A stretch of DNA of 64,000 nt from Hyphomicrobiales bacterium (GCA_900472625.1 UCIT01000011.1:62001-126000), one strand, 5' to 3'. Counted from the stretch's first letter, positions 37,060 through 45,448 are shown. Program-made: numbers and translations. The notes: generated by a model from the letters alone, not told the origin.

Positions 37060-37800
37060 TCAGCTCGCTGCCTGCAGCGGCGCAAAACCGCTCATCGCGC
37101 CGAGAAAGGGCTTCGGCAACGGCGACGCATAGGAGCCACGCTTGCTGGTCGAAAGCCCCAGCGATACCAGCGCCTCCGCCTGCTTGACCGCGGCCGCCAC
37201 GCCATCGACCACGGGCACGCCGTAGATCTCCTGAAGTTCGCGCGCCAGATCGGTCATGCCGGCGCAACCGAGCACGATCGCCTCGGCGCCATCCTCCGTC
37301 AGTGCCCGCTCGATCTCGGCCCTGAGCTTGCCGATCGCGCCCGACGCTTCGTCCTCGAGTTCCAGCACCGGAATATCCGAGGCCCGCACCCTGGCCCGGT
37401 CGCCCATGCCGTAGCGCCGCACCAGATTGTCGATCAGCACCCGTGAACGCTCCAGCGTCGTCACCACGGTAAAGCGCTGCGCCAGGAAGCCTGCGGTCGC
37501 CACCGCGGATTCGCAAAGCCCCAGCACCGGCACATCGGCGAAGCTGCGGGCAGCCTCGAGCCCGGTATCGTCGAAACAGGCGATGACGGCGGCATCGTAG
37601 GTCCCTGCCCGGTCCTTCAGTTCTGCCAGCAGCCCGGGAATGGCCAGTGCCCCGTCATAGTGCCCCTCGATCGAAACCGGTCCCATCCGCGACGTTGCAG
37701 CGATGATCTCCGTCCCCGTTGCCGCCACTGCGCGCGCGGCGATCGCCGCCTTCTCGGTCATCGAGGCTGTCGTGTTCGGATTGACGATGAGAATGCGCAT
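37060..37800 (-). CDS. Asp/Glu/hydantoin racemase family protein
   Basis: A 246-residue protein of the HyuE/allantoin-racemase family. The start MRILIVNPNTTASMT is diagnostic. The paired catalytic cysteines lie in VIACFDDTGLEAAR and IVLGCAGMTDLA. The family racemises 5-substituted hydantoins or allantoin by two-base Cys chemistry. It directly follows the transporter permease gene, five bases away, which hints that the imported ligand is a hydantoin-like or ureide compound. That ligand is inferred. ATG at 37800. Confidence 0.9.
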   Translation of the reverse strand: MRILIVNPNTTASMTEKAAIAARAVAATGTEIIAATSRMGPVSIEGHYDGALAIPGLLAELKDRAGTYDAAVIACFDDTGLEAARSFADVPVLGLCESAVATAGFLAQRFTVVTTLERSRVLIDNLVRRYGMGDRARVRASDIPVLELEDEASGAIGKLRAEIERALTEDGAEAIVLGCAGMTDLARELQEIYGVPVVDGVAAAVKQAEALVSLGLSTSKRGSYASPLPKPFLGAMSGFAPLQAAS

Positions 37801-37804
37801 GAGG

Positions 37805-38626
37805 TCAGCTTATCTTTGCCTGGCGGCCGCGCAGCATCATCATGATGCCGAGCGCGACGAGAATGATGGTGAAGGAAAACAGCGTCGTCACCGTTCCAAG
37901 TGCGTAAAGCACCGGCGTCGTGACGTTGGTTGTCATCCCGTAGATCTCAAGCGGCAGCGTGTTGTAGCTGCCCGAGGTCATCAGCGTGCGGGCGAATTCG
38001 TCATAGGACAACGTGAAGCCGAACAGACCGACACCGATCAGGCTCGGCGCGATCATCGGCAGCACCACATGCACAAAGGTCTGCCAGGAACTCGCCCCGA
38101 GATCGCGCGCCGCTTCCTCATAGGCCGGCGAGAACCGGTTGAACACGGCGAACATGATCAGCACGCCGAACGGCAGCGTCCAGGTGAGATGCGCGCCGAA
38201 GGCCGACGAATACCAGGCCGGGCGAATGCCGCCCTGCTGGAACACCACGCCGATGCCGAGCGAGATGATGATCGACGGCACCACGAGGCTGGCGACGGTG
38301 GCGTAGAACAGCACCGTCGCGCCCTTGAAGCGGCGGCGGAAGGCAAGGCCGGCAAGCAGCGACACGACTACGGTGACGATCATCACCATGAAGCCGAGCG
38401 TGAACGAGCGGCGGAAAGAGGCACCGAAATCACCCACGGCCTGCTTTTCGAACAGGTTAAAGAACCAGTGCACCGACACGCCGTTCAGCGGGAAGGTCAG
38501 GCCGCCATCCGGCCCCTGGAAGGACAGGATCAGGATCGCCGACAGCGGGCCGTATAAAAACAGCACGAAGACGAGAAAGAAGGCGGCGAGGATGTAGAAT
38601 TCGAAGGTGCGTTTTTCGTGGCCCAT
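37805..38626 (-). CDS. ABC importer permease (PotC type)
   Basis: A 273-residue permease with six helices and the EAA loop YEEAARDLGASSWQTFVHVVLPMIAPSLIG. It belongs to the spermidine/putrescine permease family. ATG at 38626. It begins one base after the stop of the partner permease, so the two are probably co-translated. The racemase-like gene follows five bases downstream. Confidence 0.92.
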   Translation of the reverse strand: MGHEKRTFEFYILAAFFLVFVLFLYGPLSAILILSFQGPDGGLTFPLNGVSVHWFFNLFEKQAVGDFGASFRRSFTLGFMVMIVTVVVSLLAGLAFRRRFKGATVLFYATVASLVVPSIIISLGIGVVFQQGGIRPAWYSSAFGAHLTWTLPFGVLIMFAVFNRFSPAYEEAARDLGASSWQTFVHVVLPMIAPSLIGVGLFGFTLSYDEFARTLMTSGSYNTLPLEIYGMTTNVTTPVLYALGTVTTLFSFTIILVALGIMMMLRGRQAKIS

Positions 38627-38627
38627 C

Positions 38628-39542
38628 TCAAAGCTCCTTGCGGATATCGACGACGCGCAGGATCGCGGCGACCATCATCAGCACGACGATGAGCAGCACC
38701 ACGGCATTGGCGGCGGCGGCCGGATACTGCAGCAGCGACATCTGGTTCTTCATCATCAGCGCCACCGAGGCGCTTTGCCCACCGGACATGACCTGCACCG
38801 TTGAGAAATCGGCCATGACAAGCGTGACGACGAAGATCGAGCCGATGGCGATACCGGGCTTGGCGAGCGGGATGACGACATTCCAGAGGATCTGCCAGCC
38901 ACTGGCGCCGGCATCGCGCGCCGCCTCGAACAGCGACCGGTCGATGCGCATCAGCGTGTTGAAGATCGGCGTGACCATGAACAGCGTGTAGAGGTGCACC
39001 ATGGCCAGAACCACGGCAAAGTCCGAATAGAGCAGCCATTCGATCGGCTGCGGCACGATCCCCATCTCGACCAGCGCCGAATTGATCAGGCCATTGCGGC
39101 CGAGCACCGGAATCCAGGAGATCATGCGGATGATGTTGGAGGTCATGAACGGCACGGTGCAGACCAGGAACAGGATCATCTGCGTCGACGTGCGCCTGAC
39201 ATGGAAGGCGAGGAAATAGGCGACCCAGAAACCGATGAGCACGGTCAGCGTCCAGACGATGACGGTGAATTTCAGCGTGTTCAGATAGGTCTTCCAGGTG
39301 ACCCAGGAACCGAGCGTCTCGGTGTAGTTCATCGTCAGGAAGGCGGGATAGAGACCGGCGAAGTCATAGTCCCAGAAGCTGACGATGACGATCATCGCGA
39401 TCGGCAGGATGAAGAAGAAGCCGAGGATCACGACCAGCGGCGTCGCCTGCAGATAGGAGGCGGCCCACGCCGGCAACCGGAAGCCCGGGCTGCGCACCCG
39501 CTCGGCCTTTGCGGTCGTCTCTGCTGAAGCAATCGTCGCCAT
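38628..39542 (-). CDS. ABC importer permease (PotB type)
   Basis: A 304-residue permease, six helices after a charged N-terminus; EAA loop LFEAARDAGASGWQILWNVVIPLAKPGIAIG. I use ATG at 39542, preceded by GGAG; the frame remains open to 40040, but that extension crosses the repeat region and is not coding. It pairs with the PotC-type protein downstream. The binding-protein gene lies 337 bp upstream, with palindromic repeats between. Confidence 0.92.
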   Translation of the reverse strand: MATIASAETTAKAERVRSPGFRLPAWAASYLQATPLVVILGFFFILPIAMIVIVSFWDYDFAGLYPAFLTMNYTETLGSWVTWKTYLNTLKFTVIVWTLTVLIGFWVAYFLAFHVRRTSTQMILFLVCTVPFMTSNIIRMISWIPVLGRNGLINSALVEMGIVPQPIEWLLYSDFAVVLAMVHLYTLFMVTPIFNTLMRIDRSLFEAARDAGASGWQILWNVVIPLAKPGIAIGSIFVVTLVMADFSTVQVMSGGQSASVALMMKNQMSLLQYPAAAANAVVLLIVVLMMVAAILRVVDIRKEL

Positions 39543-39602
39543 GTCACGTCTCCATCTGATCTGGTCGGAGGACCTCTCCACATTCATCCGCCCATCCTCT
39601 CC

Positions 39603-39742
39603 GCCCTCATCCCTGTGCCACCTAGGGCTTCGCCCACGGGATGTCACAGGGTCCAGCAACCGCGCGTCCGCGCGGTGATAGAGTCTTTCCAGCCCAAGGA
39701 CTTGGGCTGGCTGGATTCCTGTGACGAGCACAGGAATGAGGG
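39603..39742. repeat. Rhizobial mosaic palindromic element (RIME-like), copy 2
   Basis: The 337-bp gap 39543-39879 lies between the binding-protein and permease genes of one operon. It holds an inverted copy of the element at 25661-25779: outer arms CCCTCATCCCTGTG and CACAGGAATGAGGG, inner hairpins CCGCGCGTCCGCGCGG and CAGCCCAAGGACTTGGGCTG. One outer arm is interrupted by about 23 extra bases (about 39620-39642) compared with copy 1. The rest of the gap (39743-39879) holds a second repeat type. Confidence 0.8.
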
Positions 39743-39763
39743 AGGTTGAGAGATGCCTTTCCT

Positions 39764-39850
39764 TCCCCCCAACACAGGGGGAAGTGAGTTTTCTTGCCGC
39801 GCCTCCGGTACTCCCTCCCCCTTGTGGGGAGGGTTTGCGGAGGGGAAAGC
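39764..39850. repeat. Pyrimidine-rich palindromic repeat cluster
   Basis: CCCCCCAACACAGGGGG (about 39765-39781) and CTCCCCCTTGTGGGGAG (about 39813-39830) are short stem-loops of the type scattered through rhizobial intergenic DNA. They lie between the binding-protein and permease genes and may tune mRNA decay. Confidence 0.55.
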
Positions 39851-39879
39851 GGCACCCGCCGTGGCGGGCGATGCCAGCC

Positions 39880-41187
39880 TTAAGCCGCGATGAACTCGTT
39901 CCAGCGGCGAACCATGTAGCGGTCCTCGTCCATGACGGAGTTCCAGCATGCGACATGGCCCATGCGCTCTTCGAACGAGCCGCCATCGCGAACCGCGCCG
40001 GCCTTCTCCATGACCTTGCCCTCAGGCGACATGACGTCACCCTGCGCGGCCTTGCCTTCGATCCAGTAACCCCACTCGTCGGCGGTCATGAACTTCTTGG
40101 CGGTGTCCATGCAGGCGGAGTAGTAGCCCTGGCGGTTGAGGTAGCCGCCGACCCAGCCGGACGTGTACCAGTTGATGTACTCGTAGGCCGCGTCCAGCTG
40201 TGCGCCCTTGAGGTGCGACGCGAGACCGAGACCGCCGCCCCACGAACGGTAGCCTTCCTTGAGCGGCTGATACTTGCAGGCGATGCCCTTCGAGCGGACG
40301 GCGGCAACGGCCGGCGACCACATCGACTGGATGATGACTTCGCCCGAGGACATCAGGTTGACCGACTCGTCGAACGACTTCCAGAAGGCGCGGAACTGGC
40401 CGTCCTGCTTGGCCTTGATCAGGAAGTCGATCGTCTTGTCGATCTCTTCCTTGGTCATGTTGCCCTTGTCGGCATACTTGATGTTGCCAAGCGCTTCCAT
40501 GATCATCGCCGCATCCATGATGCCGATCGACGGGATGTTGAGGATCGAGGTCTTGCCCTTGAACTTCGGGTCCATGATGTCGGCCCAGCTGGTGATCTCG
40601 CGACCGACGAGATCGGGACGAATGCCCAGCGTGTCGGCGTTGTAGATCGTCGGCATCATCGTGAAGAACTCGGTCTCGCTCTTGGCGAACGTCTTCGCGT
40701 CGGCGCTCTCAACGTAACCGACCGTGTGCGGCGCGGTACCCTGCGCGATGACGCTGTCGGCCTTCAGCTTGCCGTTCTTGAACAGCGGCACGACCTGGTC
40801 GTAATACTTCAGCTTCTTGACATCCATCGGCTGGATGACGCCGGTCGGATAGACCTTTTTGAGGATCCAGTATTCGATGTCGGCGATGTCGTAGCTGTCA
40901 GGCTGGGTGACGGCGCGCTGGGCAGCGGCGTCGGAATCGGTCGCCGTCATCTCGAGCGTGATGCCGAGGTCGGCCTTGCACTTCTCGGCGATGGCGTTGA
41001 TGTTCGACACGCCGGTGCCGAACTGGCGCAGCGTGATGTTGGTCTGCGCCCAAATGGTCGGGAAGCCGGTGATCAGGCCCGAACCGGCGATCGCGCCGGC
41101 CGCGGCGGCGCCCGTCTTCAGCAGCGCACGGCGGGAGAGGCCCTTGTCCGTCTTGTCGGCCTTGGTGGTTTTCGTTGCATCAGTCAT
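39880..41187 (-). CDS. ABC importer periplasmic binding protein, Tat-exported
   Basis: A 435-residue solute-binding protein with a twin-arginine-like leader (SRRALLKTGAAAAGAIAGSGL). The body has polyamine-binding-protein character (DIADIEYWILKKVYPTGVIQPMDVKKL, EEIDKTIDFLIKAKQDGQFRAFWKSFDE, VIIQSMWSPAVAAVRSKG). The usual acidic polyamine site cannot be confirmed, and context suggests a nitrogenous heterocycle or similar ligand. ATG at 41187. It lies between the ATPase gene (34 bp upstream) and the repeat-bearing gap before the permeases. Confidence 0.9.
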   Translation of the reverse strand: MTDATKTTKADKTDKGLSRRALLKTGAAAAGAIAGSGLITGFPTIWAQTNITLRQFGTGVSNINAIAEKCKADLGITLEMTATDSDAAAQRAVTQPDSYDIADIEYWILKKVYPTGVIQPMDVKKLKYYDQVVPLFKNGKLKADSVIAQGTAPHTVGYVESADAKTFAKSETEFFTMMPTIYNADTLGIRPDLVGREITSWADIMDPKFKGKTSILNIPSIGIMDAAMIMEALGNIKYADKGNMTKEEIDKTIDFLIKAKQDGQFRAFWKSFDESVNLMSSGEVIIQSMWSPAVAAVRSKGIACKYQPLKEGYRSWGGGLGLASHLKGAQLDAAYEYINWYTSGWVGGYLNRQGYYSACMDTAKKFMTADEWGYWIEGKAAQGDVMSPEGKVMEKAGAVRDGGSFEERMGHVACWNSVMDEDRYMVRRWNEFIAA

Positions 41188-41221
41188 GGCAGTTCCCTCT
41201 ATTTTTTGTGGTGATGGTGGT

Positions 41222-42310
41222 TCAGGCGGAAACACGGCCGAGAAGGACAGCATCCTCCAGGGCCCAACTCAGGGACACCGCATCGCCGACCGATGCGGGT
41301 TTGGCGAAATAATCGCCGTCGGTCGCAATGACGGTGAAGTCATCGCTGCCCGCGCCGACCACGGTGATCTTCACCGAGGCGCCGCGATATTCGATGTTGG
41401 AGACGATGCCGTTGAAGCCGAGCGTCTTGTCGAGCGCGGTATCGAGGCGAACGCGATCGGTGCGGATGCCGATATCGACGACTTCCCCGATCTCCCGGCC
41501 CGTGCCGCGCACCGAAAAGCTCTGCCCCTCGGGCACCTCAAGCGTGATGACCCCGTCCTTTGACGCGGTGACCCGACCCGTCAGCACATTGTGGTCGCCC
41601 ATGAAGCGGGCCACGAAGGCCGTCGCCGGCTCCTCGAACACCTTGCGCGGCGTGGCTGCCTGCTCGATCTTGCCGTCGTTCATGATGACGATGATATCGG
41701 CCAGCGCCATCGCCTCTTCCTGGCTGTGGGTGACGTGCACGAAAGTGATGCCGAGCGTCTTCTGAAGCTTCTTCAGCTCCGCGCGCATGCGGATCTTCAG
41801 AAACGGATCGAGCGCCGACAAGGGCTCGTCGAGCAGCAGCGCCTCGGGATCGGTGATCAGCGCACGCGCCAAGGCGACACGCTGCTGCTGACCACCGGAA
41901 AGCTGTGCCGGACGCCGTGTTGCATAGGCCTCCATCTGCATCAGCTTCAACATCTCAAGCGCCTTGGCCCGACGCTCGTCCTTCTCCACACCCTTCATCT
42001 TCAGGCTGAAGGCGACATTGTCGATCAGGTCGAGGTGCGGAAACAGCGCGTAGGACTGGAACATCATCGCCGTGCCGCGCTTGGCCGGCGGAAAATCGGT
42101 GACGACGGTGTTGCCGAGCCGGATATCGCCCGACGAAATGCTCTCGTGGCCGGCGATCATCCGGAGCGTCGAGGTCTTGCCGCAGCCCGATGGCCCGAGA
42201 AAGCAGCAGTAGGAACCGGCCGGTATTTTCAGGCTTATTGCGTGGACGGCAGTCGTGCTACCATACACCTTCGAAACGGATGCTATATCGATCTCTGCCG
42301 CTTTCGACAT
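41222..42310 (-). CDS. ABC importer ATP-binding protein (PotA type)
   Basis: A 362-residue ATPase with Walker A GPSGCGKTS, Q-loop FQSYALFPHLDLIDNVAFSL, signature LSGGQQQRVALARAL, Walker B LLLDEPLSALD and a C-terminal TOBE-type domain. First gene of the leftward operon. ATG at 42310 follows GGGGAAG. It is divergent from the GntR regulator, with a 267-bp region containing candidate operators. Confidence 0.93.
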   Translation of the reverse strand: MSKAAEIDIASVSKVYGSTTAVHAISLKIPAGSYCCFLGPSGCGKTSTLRMIAGHESISSGDIRLGNTVVTDFPPAKRGTAMMFQSYALFPHLDLIDNVAFSLKMKGVEKDERRAKALEMLKLMQMEAYATRRPAQLSGGQQQRVALARALITDPEALLLDEPLSALDPFLKIRMRAELKKLQKTLGITFVHVTHSQEEAMALADIIVIMNDGKIEQAATPRKVFEEPATAFVARFMGDHNVLTGRVTASKDGVITLEVPEGQSFSVRGTGREIGEVVDIGIRTDRVRLDTALDKTLGFNGIVSNIEYRGASVKITVVGAGSDDFTVIATDGDYFAKPASVGDAVSLSWALEDAVLLGRVSA

Positions 42311-42432
42311 CGTGTCTTCCCCTGTTCGAGTAAGACGATGCATTCGCCGTGCCAGTTTCTGCCGCAGTGCGTCAAACCCTTATGAAATCTGAATTTTCGA
42401 CAGAATCCGGCATCGGCTAAAATTGAAGCGCC

Positions 42433-42495
42433 TGATGTGTCTGCACATCAAATAGGCTTTTGTCTGCGATTTACGCAAAATATCGTATACAATTT
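42433..42495. promoter_or_regulatory. Candidate GntR/FCD operators in the divergent intergenic region
   Basis: Two palindromes lie between the ABC operon and the gntR gene: TGATGTG-TCTG-CACATCA (42433-42450, perfect 7-bp arms) and ATCGTATACAAT (42482-42493), whose GTATAC centre resembles operators of FCD-type GntR proteins. Both positions suit control of the divergent pair. Binding is inferred. Confidence 0.5.
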
Positions 42496-42577
42496 AGCCG
42501 TAACATTGCTCGCAAATTCCATTTAACTTTTCGGCCGAACGCGGATATCATTTGCCGGTCAAAGGGTATTTTATTTC

Positions 42578-43291
42578 ATGAACTCCGCCGCCAACGCGCT
42601 CCAGCAGACAGACGATTCCGCCGAGACAGGCGCCCAGCAGATCCGCGACGCCATCCGCGACGCGATCGTCGAGCGCCGTCTGTCGCCTGGCACGAAACTG
42701 TCGGAAAGCGATGTCGGCAATCTCTTCAACGTCAGCCGCACACTGGCACGCGCCGCCCTGCAGGCGCTGTCCTATGAAGGCCTCGTCAGCGTCGAGAAGA
42801 ACCGCGGCGCTTTCGTTGCCTACCCCTCGCCCGATGAAGCCCGTCAGATCTTCGCCGCCCGCCGGCTGATCGAACCCGGCATCCTGCGCGAAGCCGCAGC
42901 CCGGATCACGCCATCCGAGATCCAGCACCTGAAGCAGCTTTTGTTGGAAGAGAGCCGGCTGATTAGCGAGCGCGGCCAGACCGCGCGCCGCGCCGAGATC
43001 AAGGCCTCGGGCGATTTCCACCTGACGCTGGCGTCGATCTCGGGCAACACGATCATGCAGCGCTTCATGGACGAGCTGGTCGCCCGCTCCTCGCTGGTGA
43101 TTGCGCTCTACGGCCAGTCGACCATCTCGAGCTGCGGCCACTCCGAGCATGGCGACATCGTCGGCGCCATCGAGCGCAAGGATCTCGACCACGCCTGCCA
43201 TCTGATGGTGCACCACATCGCCCACATCGAGGCGGACCTCGATCTGCGCGAGCGGAAGGGCCAGGGACTGAAGGAAGCGTTCGATCTTTAA
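42578..43291 (+). CDS. GntR-family regulator with FCD ligand-binding domain
   Basis: A 237-residue regulator: winged-helix head (SESDVGNLFNVSRTLARAALQALSYEGLVSVEKNRGAFVAYPS, about residues 42-85), then an all-helical FCD domain. The FCD metal/ligand positions are visible as DFHLTLASISGN, GHSEHGDIVGAIERKD and LMVHHIAHIE. FCD proteins sense small carboxylates or amino-acid-like ligands. It is divergent from the ABC/racemase operon and probably represses it. ATG at 42578 with a weak AAAGGG upstream. Confidence 0.9.
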   Translation: MNSAANALQQTDDSAETGAQQIRDAIRDAIVERRLSPGTKLSESDVGNLFNVSRTLARAALQALSYEGLVSVEKNRGAFVAYPSPDEARQIFAARRLIEPGILREAAARITPSEIQHLKQLLLEESRLISERGQTARRAEIKASGDFHLTLASISGNTIMQRFMDELVARSSLVIALYGQSTISSCGHSEHGDIVGAIERKDLDHACHLMVHHIAHIEADLDLRERKGQGLKEAFDL

Positions 43292-43354
43292 TGCGTCGAA
43301 CCGCGCACTTTGGCATCGGGACAAGAGGCTGAGAGCATCTTGCATGTCCCGGAG

Positions 43355-43384
43355 ATATCGCGGTCGCCATGGCAACCGCGATAT
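43355..43384. other. Stem-loop between convergent genes
   Basis: ATATCGCGGT (43355-43364) pairs with ACCGCGATAT (43375-43384); the loop contains a further GCCA/TGGC match. No T-run follows. It lies between the 3' ends of gntR and the small conserved gene, so it may protect both mRNAs or act as a weak terminator. Confidence 0.5.
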
Positions 43385-43397
43385 GAGTGTCAGATGA

Positions 43398-43781
43398 TCA
43401 ACCGCGCGAGCGGCGTTCCGCCGGCACCGCGGCGACCGCCACGATATCGGGGGTTCCCGTCGTATGCAGGCGCTTGCGCACCAGCACGCCCATGACGCGG
43501 GCAGCCGTCGAGAATGTCATCTGGTCGAGAGGACCCTCGCCTTCCCAGGGCTTGGTCAGACGCTCGGTCACGGCACCGACGATGTTCATCGGCACGATGT
43601 CGTCGCACTGGCGCATGGCTTCGAAGACGTTGCTGATCGGAACGACACGGCCTTCGAAAGTGACGATTGGTTCGGTAAGTTCGCTATCCCACTCTTCGAA
43701 CGCATAGAGCGCTTCGCGGAAGAGTTCCTGCAGGGTGAACGGGGCGTGCCCATTGTGAAGTGGCGGCAAGGCATTCGACAT
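43398..43781 (-). CDS. Conserved small cytosolic protein of unknown function
   Basis: A 127-residue protein without signal or membrane segment. The centre (TLQELFREALYAFEEWDSELTEPIVTFEGRVVPISNVFEAMRQCDDIVP) looks helical then mixed. The C-terminus is basic and poorly structured. ATG at 43781 follows GAGGAG, a strong ribosome site, and base composition is that of the backbone, so it is very probably expressed. I do not recognise a family. It is monocistronic and convergent with gntR. Confidence 0.75.
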   Translation of the reverse strand: MSNALPPLHNGHAPFTLQELFREALYAFEEWDSELTEPIVTFEGRVVPISNVFEAMRQCDDIVPMNIVGAVTERLTKPWEGEGPLDQMTFSTAARVMGVLVRKRLHTTGTPDIVAVAAVPAERRSRG

Positions 43782-43949
43782 GTCTGTCTCCTCTTGTAGG
43801 GATAAGTCCATTCCTCCTCATCGGTCGGCATTAACGCGGGAAACAGAACTCGGGTTCCCGTCCGAACCGAATAACACGATCAATGTTATAGTGTAATATA
43901 GCCGTGATAAAGCGCTTTTCTGCCGCACCCTCGCCACAGCTGTGTCCAC

Positions 43950-43990
43950 AAAAAGATAAGCCGTTGATATTGAACACAATATCAACGGCT
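43950..43990 (-). terminator. Rho-independent terminator of the SIMPL-domain gene
   Basis: Perfect 14-bp stem AGCCGTTGATATTG / CAATATCAACGGCT (43959-43972 with 43977-43990), tetraloop, followed on the minus strand by TATCTTTTT. It lies 39 bp beyond the stop codon at 44030. Confidence 0.9.
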
Positions 43991-44029
43991 CCAGTTTGTT
44001 AACTAAAATGAACGACGGCGGCTAGAAGG

Positions 44030-44776
44030 TCACTGCGCGATCGCGAATGTGACGTTGACCGTGATGTTGTAGCTCGTTTCGCCGCCCTGGATCGGCACCG
44101 CGGAGTCCGCTGCCGACTTCATCATCGCCGCCCGCATGACCGGCACCGGCTGCGGCCGCGGACCGTTTTCGCTGATCTCGATGACGCTGCCGAGCTTGAT
44201 GCCGGCGGCGGCGGCCAGCGTCTTTGCCCGCGCCATGGCATCGGCCACCGCACTCTTGCGGGCCTCTTCCATGGCCGCTTCCGGCTTGTCGTTGGTGAAC
44301 TGAATATCGCCGCCCTGATTGATGCCCAACGTCACCGACTGGTCGATGATGGCGCCGAGCTTCGACAGGTCGCGCACCCTGACCGTCAGCGAGTTCGACA
44401 CCTGGTAGCCGATCAGCTCCGGCGGCAGCTGCTGTCCGTCGGTCCCCTGCGGAAAGCGATACTGCGGCTGCACGTTGAAGCCCGAGGTCTGCAGGTCGCG
44501 CTCGGCGATCCCCCCCGTCTTCAGCGCGCCGAGCACATCGCTCATTGCCTTGTTGTTGGCATCGAGCGCTTCGCGCGCGGTCTTCGCCTGCTTGACCACG
44601 GAGAGGTTGAGAACGGCCATATCGGGCGCGATGCTCGCCTGCCCCTCGCCGATCACCGAAATGATCGCCTGTCGCTGCGCCGTCTCGGCCGCCGCGACCG
44701 GCAGCTGCATTGCGATGGCGAACGGCACACTGAGCATGAGGCCGGCGGCAAGGCTCTTGGTTCTCGACAATGACAT
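44030..44776 (-). CDS. SIMPL-domain (DUF541) exported protein
   Basis: A 248-residue exported protein with a signal peptide (SLAAGLMLSVPFAIAMQLPVAAA) followed by the SIMPL/DUF541 fold. Family markers: ISVIGEGQASIAPDMAVLNLSVV, the EARKSAVADAMARAKTLAAAAG helix and the final SYNITVNVTFAI strand. Relatives include the periplasmic stress protein YggE and Omp28-like proteins; a role in oxidative-stress mitigation or envelope maintenance is plausible. ATG at 44776 follows GGGGAG. A strong terminator follows. Confidence 0.9.
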   Translation of the reverse strand: MSLSRTKSLAAGLMLSVPFAIAMQLPVAAAETAQRQAIISVIGEGQASIAPDMAVLNLSVVKQAKTAREALDANNKAMSDVLGALKTGGIAERDLQTSGFNVQPQYRFPQGTDGQQLPPELIGYQVSNSLTVRVRDLSKLGAIIDQSVTLGINQGGDIQFTNDKPEAAMEEARKSAVADAMARAKTLAAAAGIKLGSVIEISENGPRPQPVPVMRAAMMKSAADSAVPIQGGETSYNITVNVTFAIAQ

Positions 44777-44931
44777 GATTTCACTCCCCGATTGTGATTT
44801 GCAGATCATCTCTTGCCGTTTGATTGTGAAGCTATTGCGGCAATGGCTTGTGACCGCTGACAAATTGCGTTAGAGCCAAAACCGCACCGGCGAACCATTG
44901 CGCCGGCCGCACGCCACCGCACGCGGCGGCC

Positions 44932-45007
44932 GGGCCTGTAGCTCAATGGTTAGAGCCGGCGGCTCATAACCGCTTGGTTGGGGGTTCGAGTCCCTCCGGG
45001 CCCACCA
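44932..45007 (+). tRNA. tRNA with CAU anticodon, probably tRNA-Ile2 (lysidine-modified)
   Basis: A 76-nt cloverleaf with encoded CCA. The acceptor stem pairs GGGCCTG with CGGGCCC; the anticodon loop reads CTCATAA, anticodon CAU; the T-arm reads GGGGGTTCGAGTCCC. The D-arm AATGGTTAGAGC and anticodon stem GGCGGCTCATAACCGCTTGGT closely resemble E. coli tRNA-Ile2 (ileX) rather than elongator tRNA-Met, so an Ile(AUA) identity after lysidine modification is favoured. Phage DNA begins directly after the CCA. Confidence 0.93.
44982..45007. other. Candidate prophage attachment site (attL) in the tRNA 3' end
   Basis: The T-arm and acceptor 3' half of the tRNA (44982-45007) is the classical core for tyrosine-integrase insertion, and phage-type genes begin right after it. 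The matching attR copy and the integrase would lie to the right of the window, so the limits are inferred. Confidence 0.5.
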
Positions 45008-45117
45008 TCTATTTTTCAAGCGATTGTTTTTGCTATACGAATTGCAGTTCGTCCCGCACCTGGACCTTGGGTGCGGGGAAAACGGTTCCAGATTCGTACT
45101 CGGACGCGGATGTTCTC

Positions 45118-45414
45118 ATGCCCTACCAACCCCTCTACACCTGGCGCCGCACCAAGCTAGACGCGAATGACGAACCTCGCGATTCCGACTGGTCAGGCTA
45201 TGACGGGGAGATTGCAATCGGGAGGGTGCAACTGCAGCCGCACGGGCCGATGAAGGACAAGTGGATGTGGTCAGCTTGGGGCCCGCACCGGGTCAAGCGG
45301 CATCTCCCCCACCAAGGATATGAGCCCACGAGGCGCGAGGCCGGCCGGAAGGTCGAGGAATACTATCACGCGCTCATGGCAGCCAACGGGATGAAGGGCA
45401 GCAAGCAGGATTGA
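45118..45414 (+). CDS. Small phage-edge protein of unknown function
   Basis: A 98-residue, charged, Trp-rich protein (DSDWSGYDGEIAIGRVQLQPHGPMKDKWMWSAWGP, then PTRREAGRKVEEYYHALMAANG). It is the first gene after the tRNA and is rightward, opposite to the lysis genes. No signal or membrane segment. Such small proteins are frequent cargo at prophage ends. ATG at 45118; the upstream part of the frame reads through the tRNA and is not coding. A direct repeat AGGAGCCCC (twice, about 45415-45436) lies just past the stop. Confidence 0.6.
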   Translation: MPYQPLYTWRRTKLDANDEPRDSDWSGYDGEIAIGRVQLQPHGPMKDKWMWSAWGPHRVKRHLPHQGYEPTRREAGRKVEEYYHALMAANGMKGSKQD

Positions 45415-45448
45415 GGAGCCCCGTTAGGAGCCCCTCGTCTTCAGTTGA

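Noticed and set aside
44932..45007. tRNA-Met (elongator) identity for the CAU tRNA
   Set aside because: The D-arm and anticodon stem match E. coli tRNA-Ile2 much better than elongator tRNA-Met; still, a tilS-based check would be decisive.
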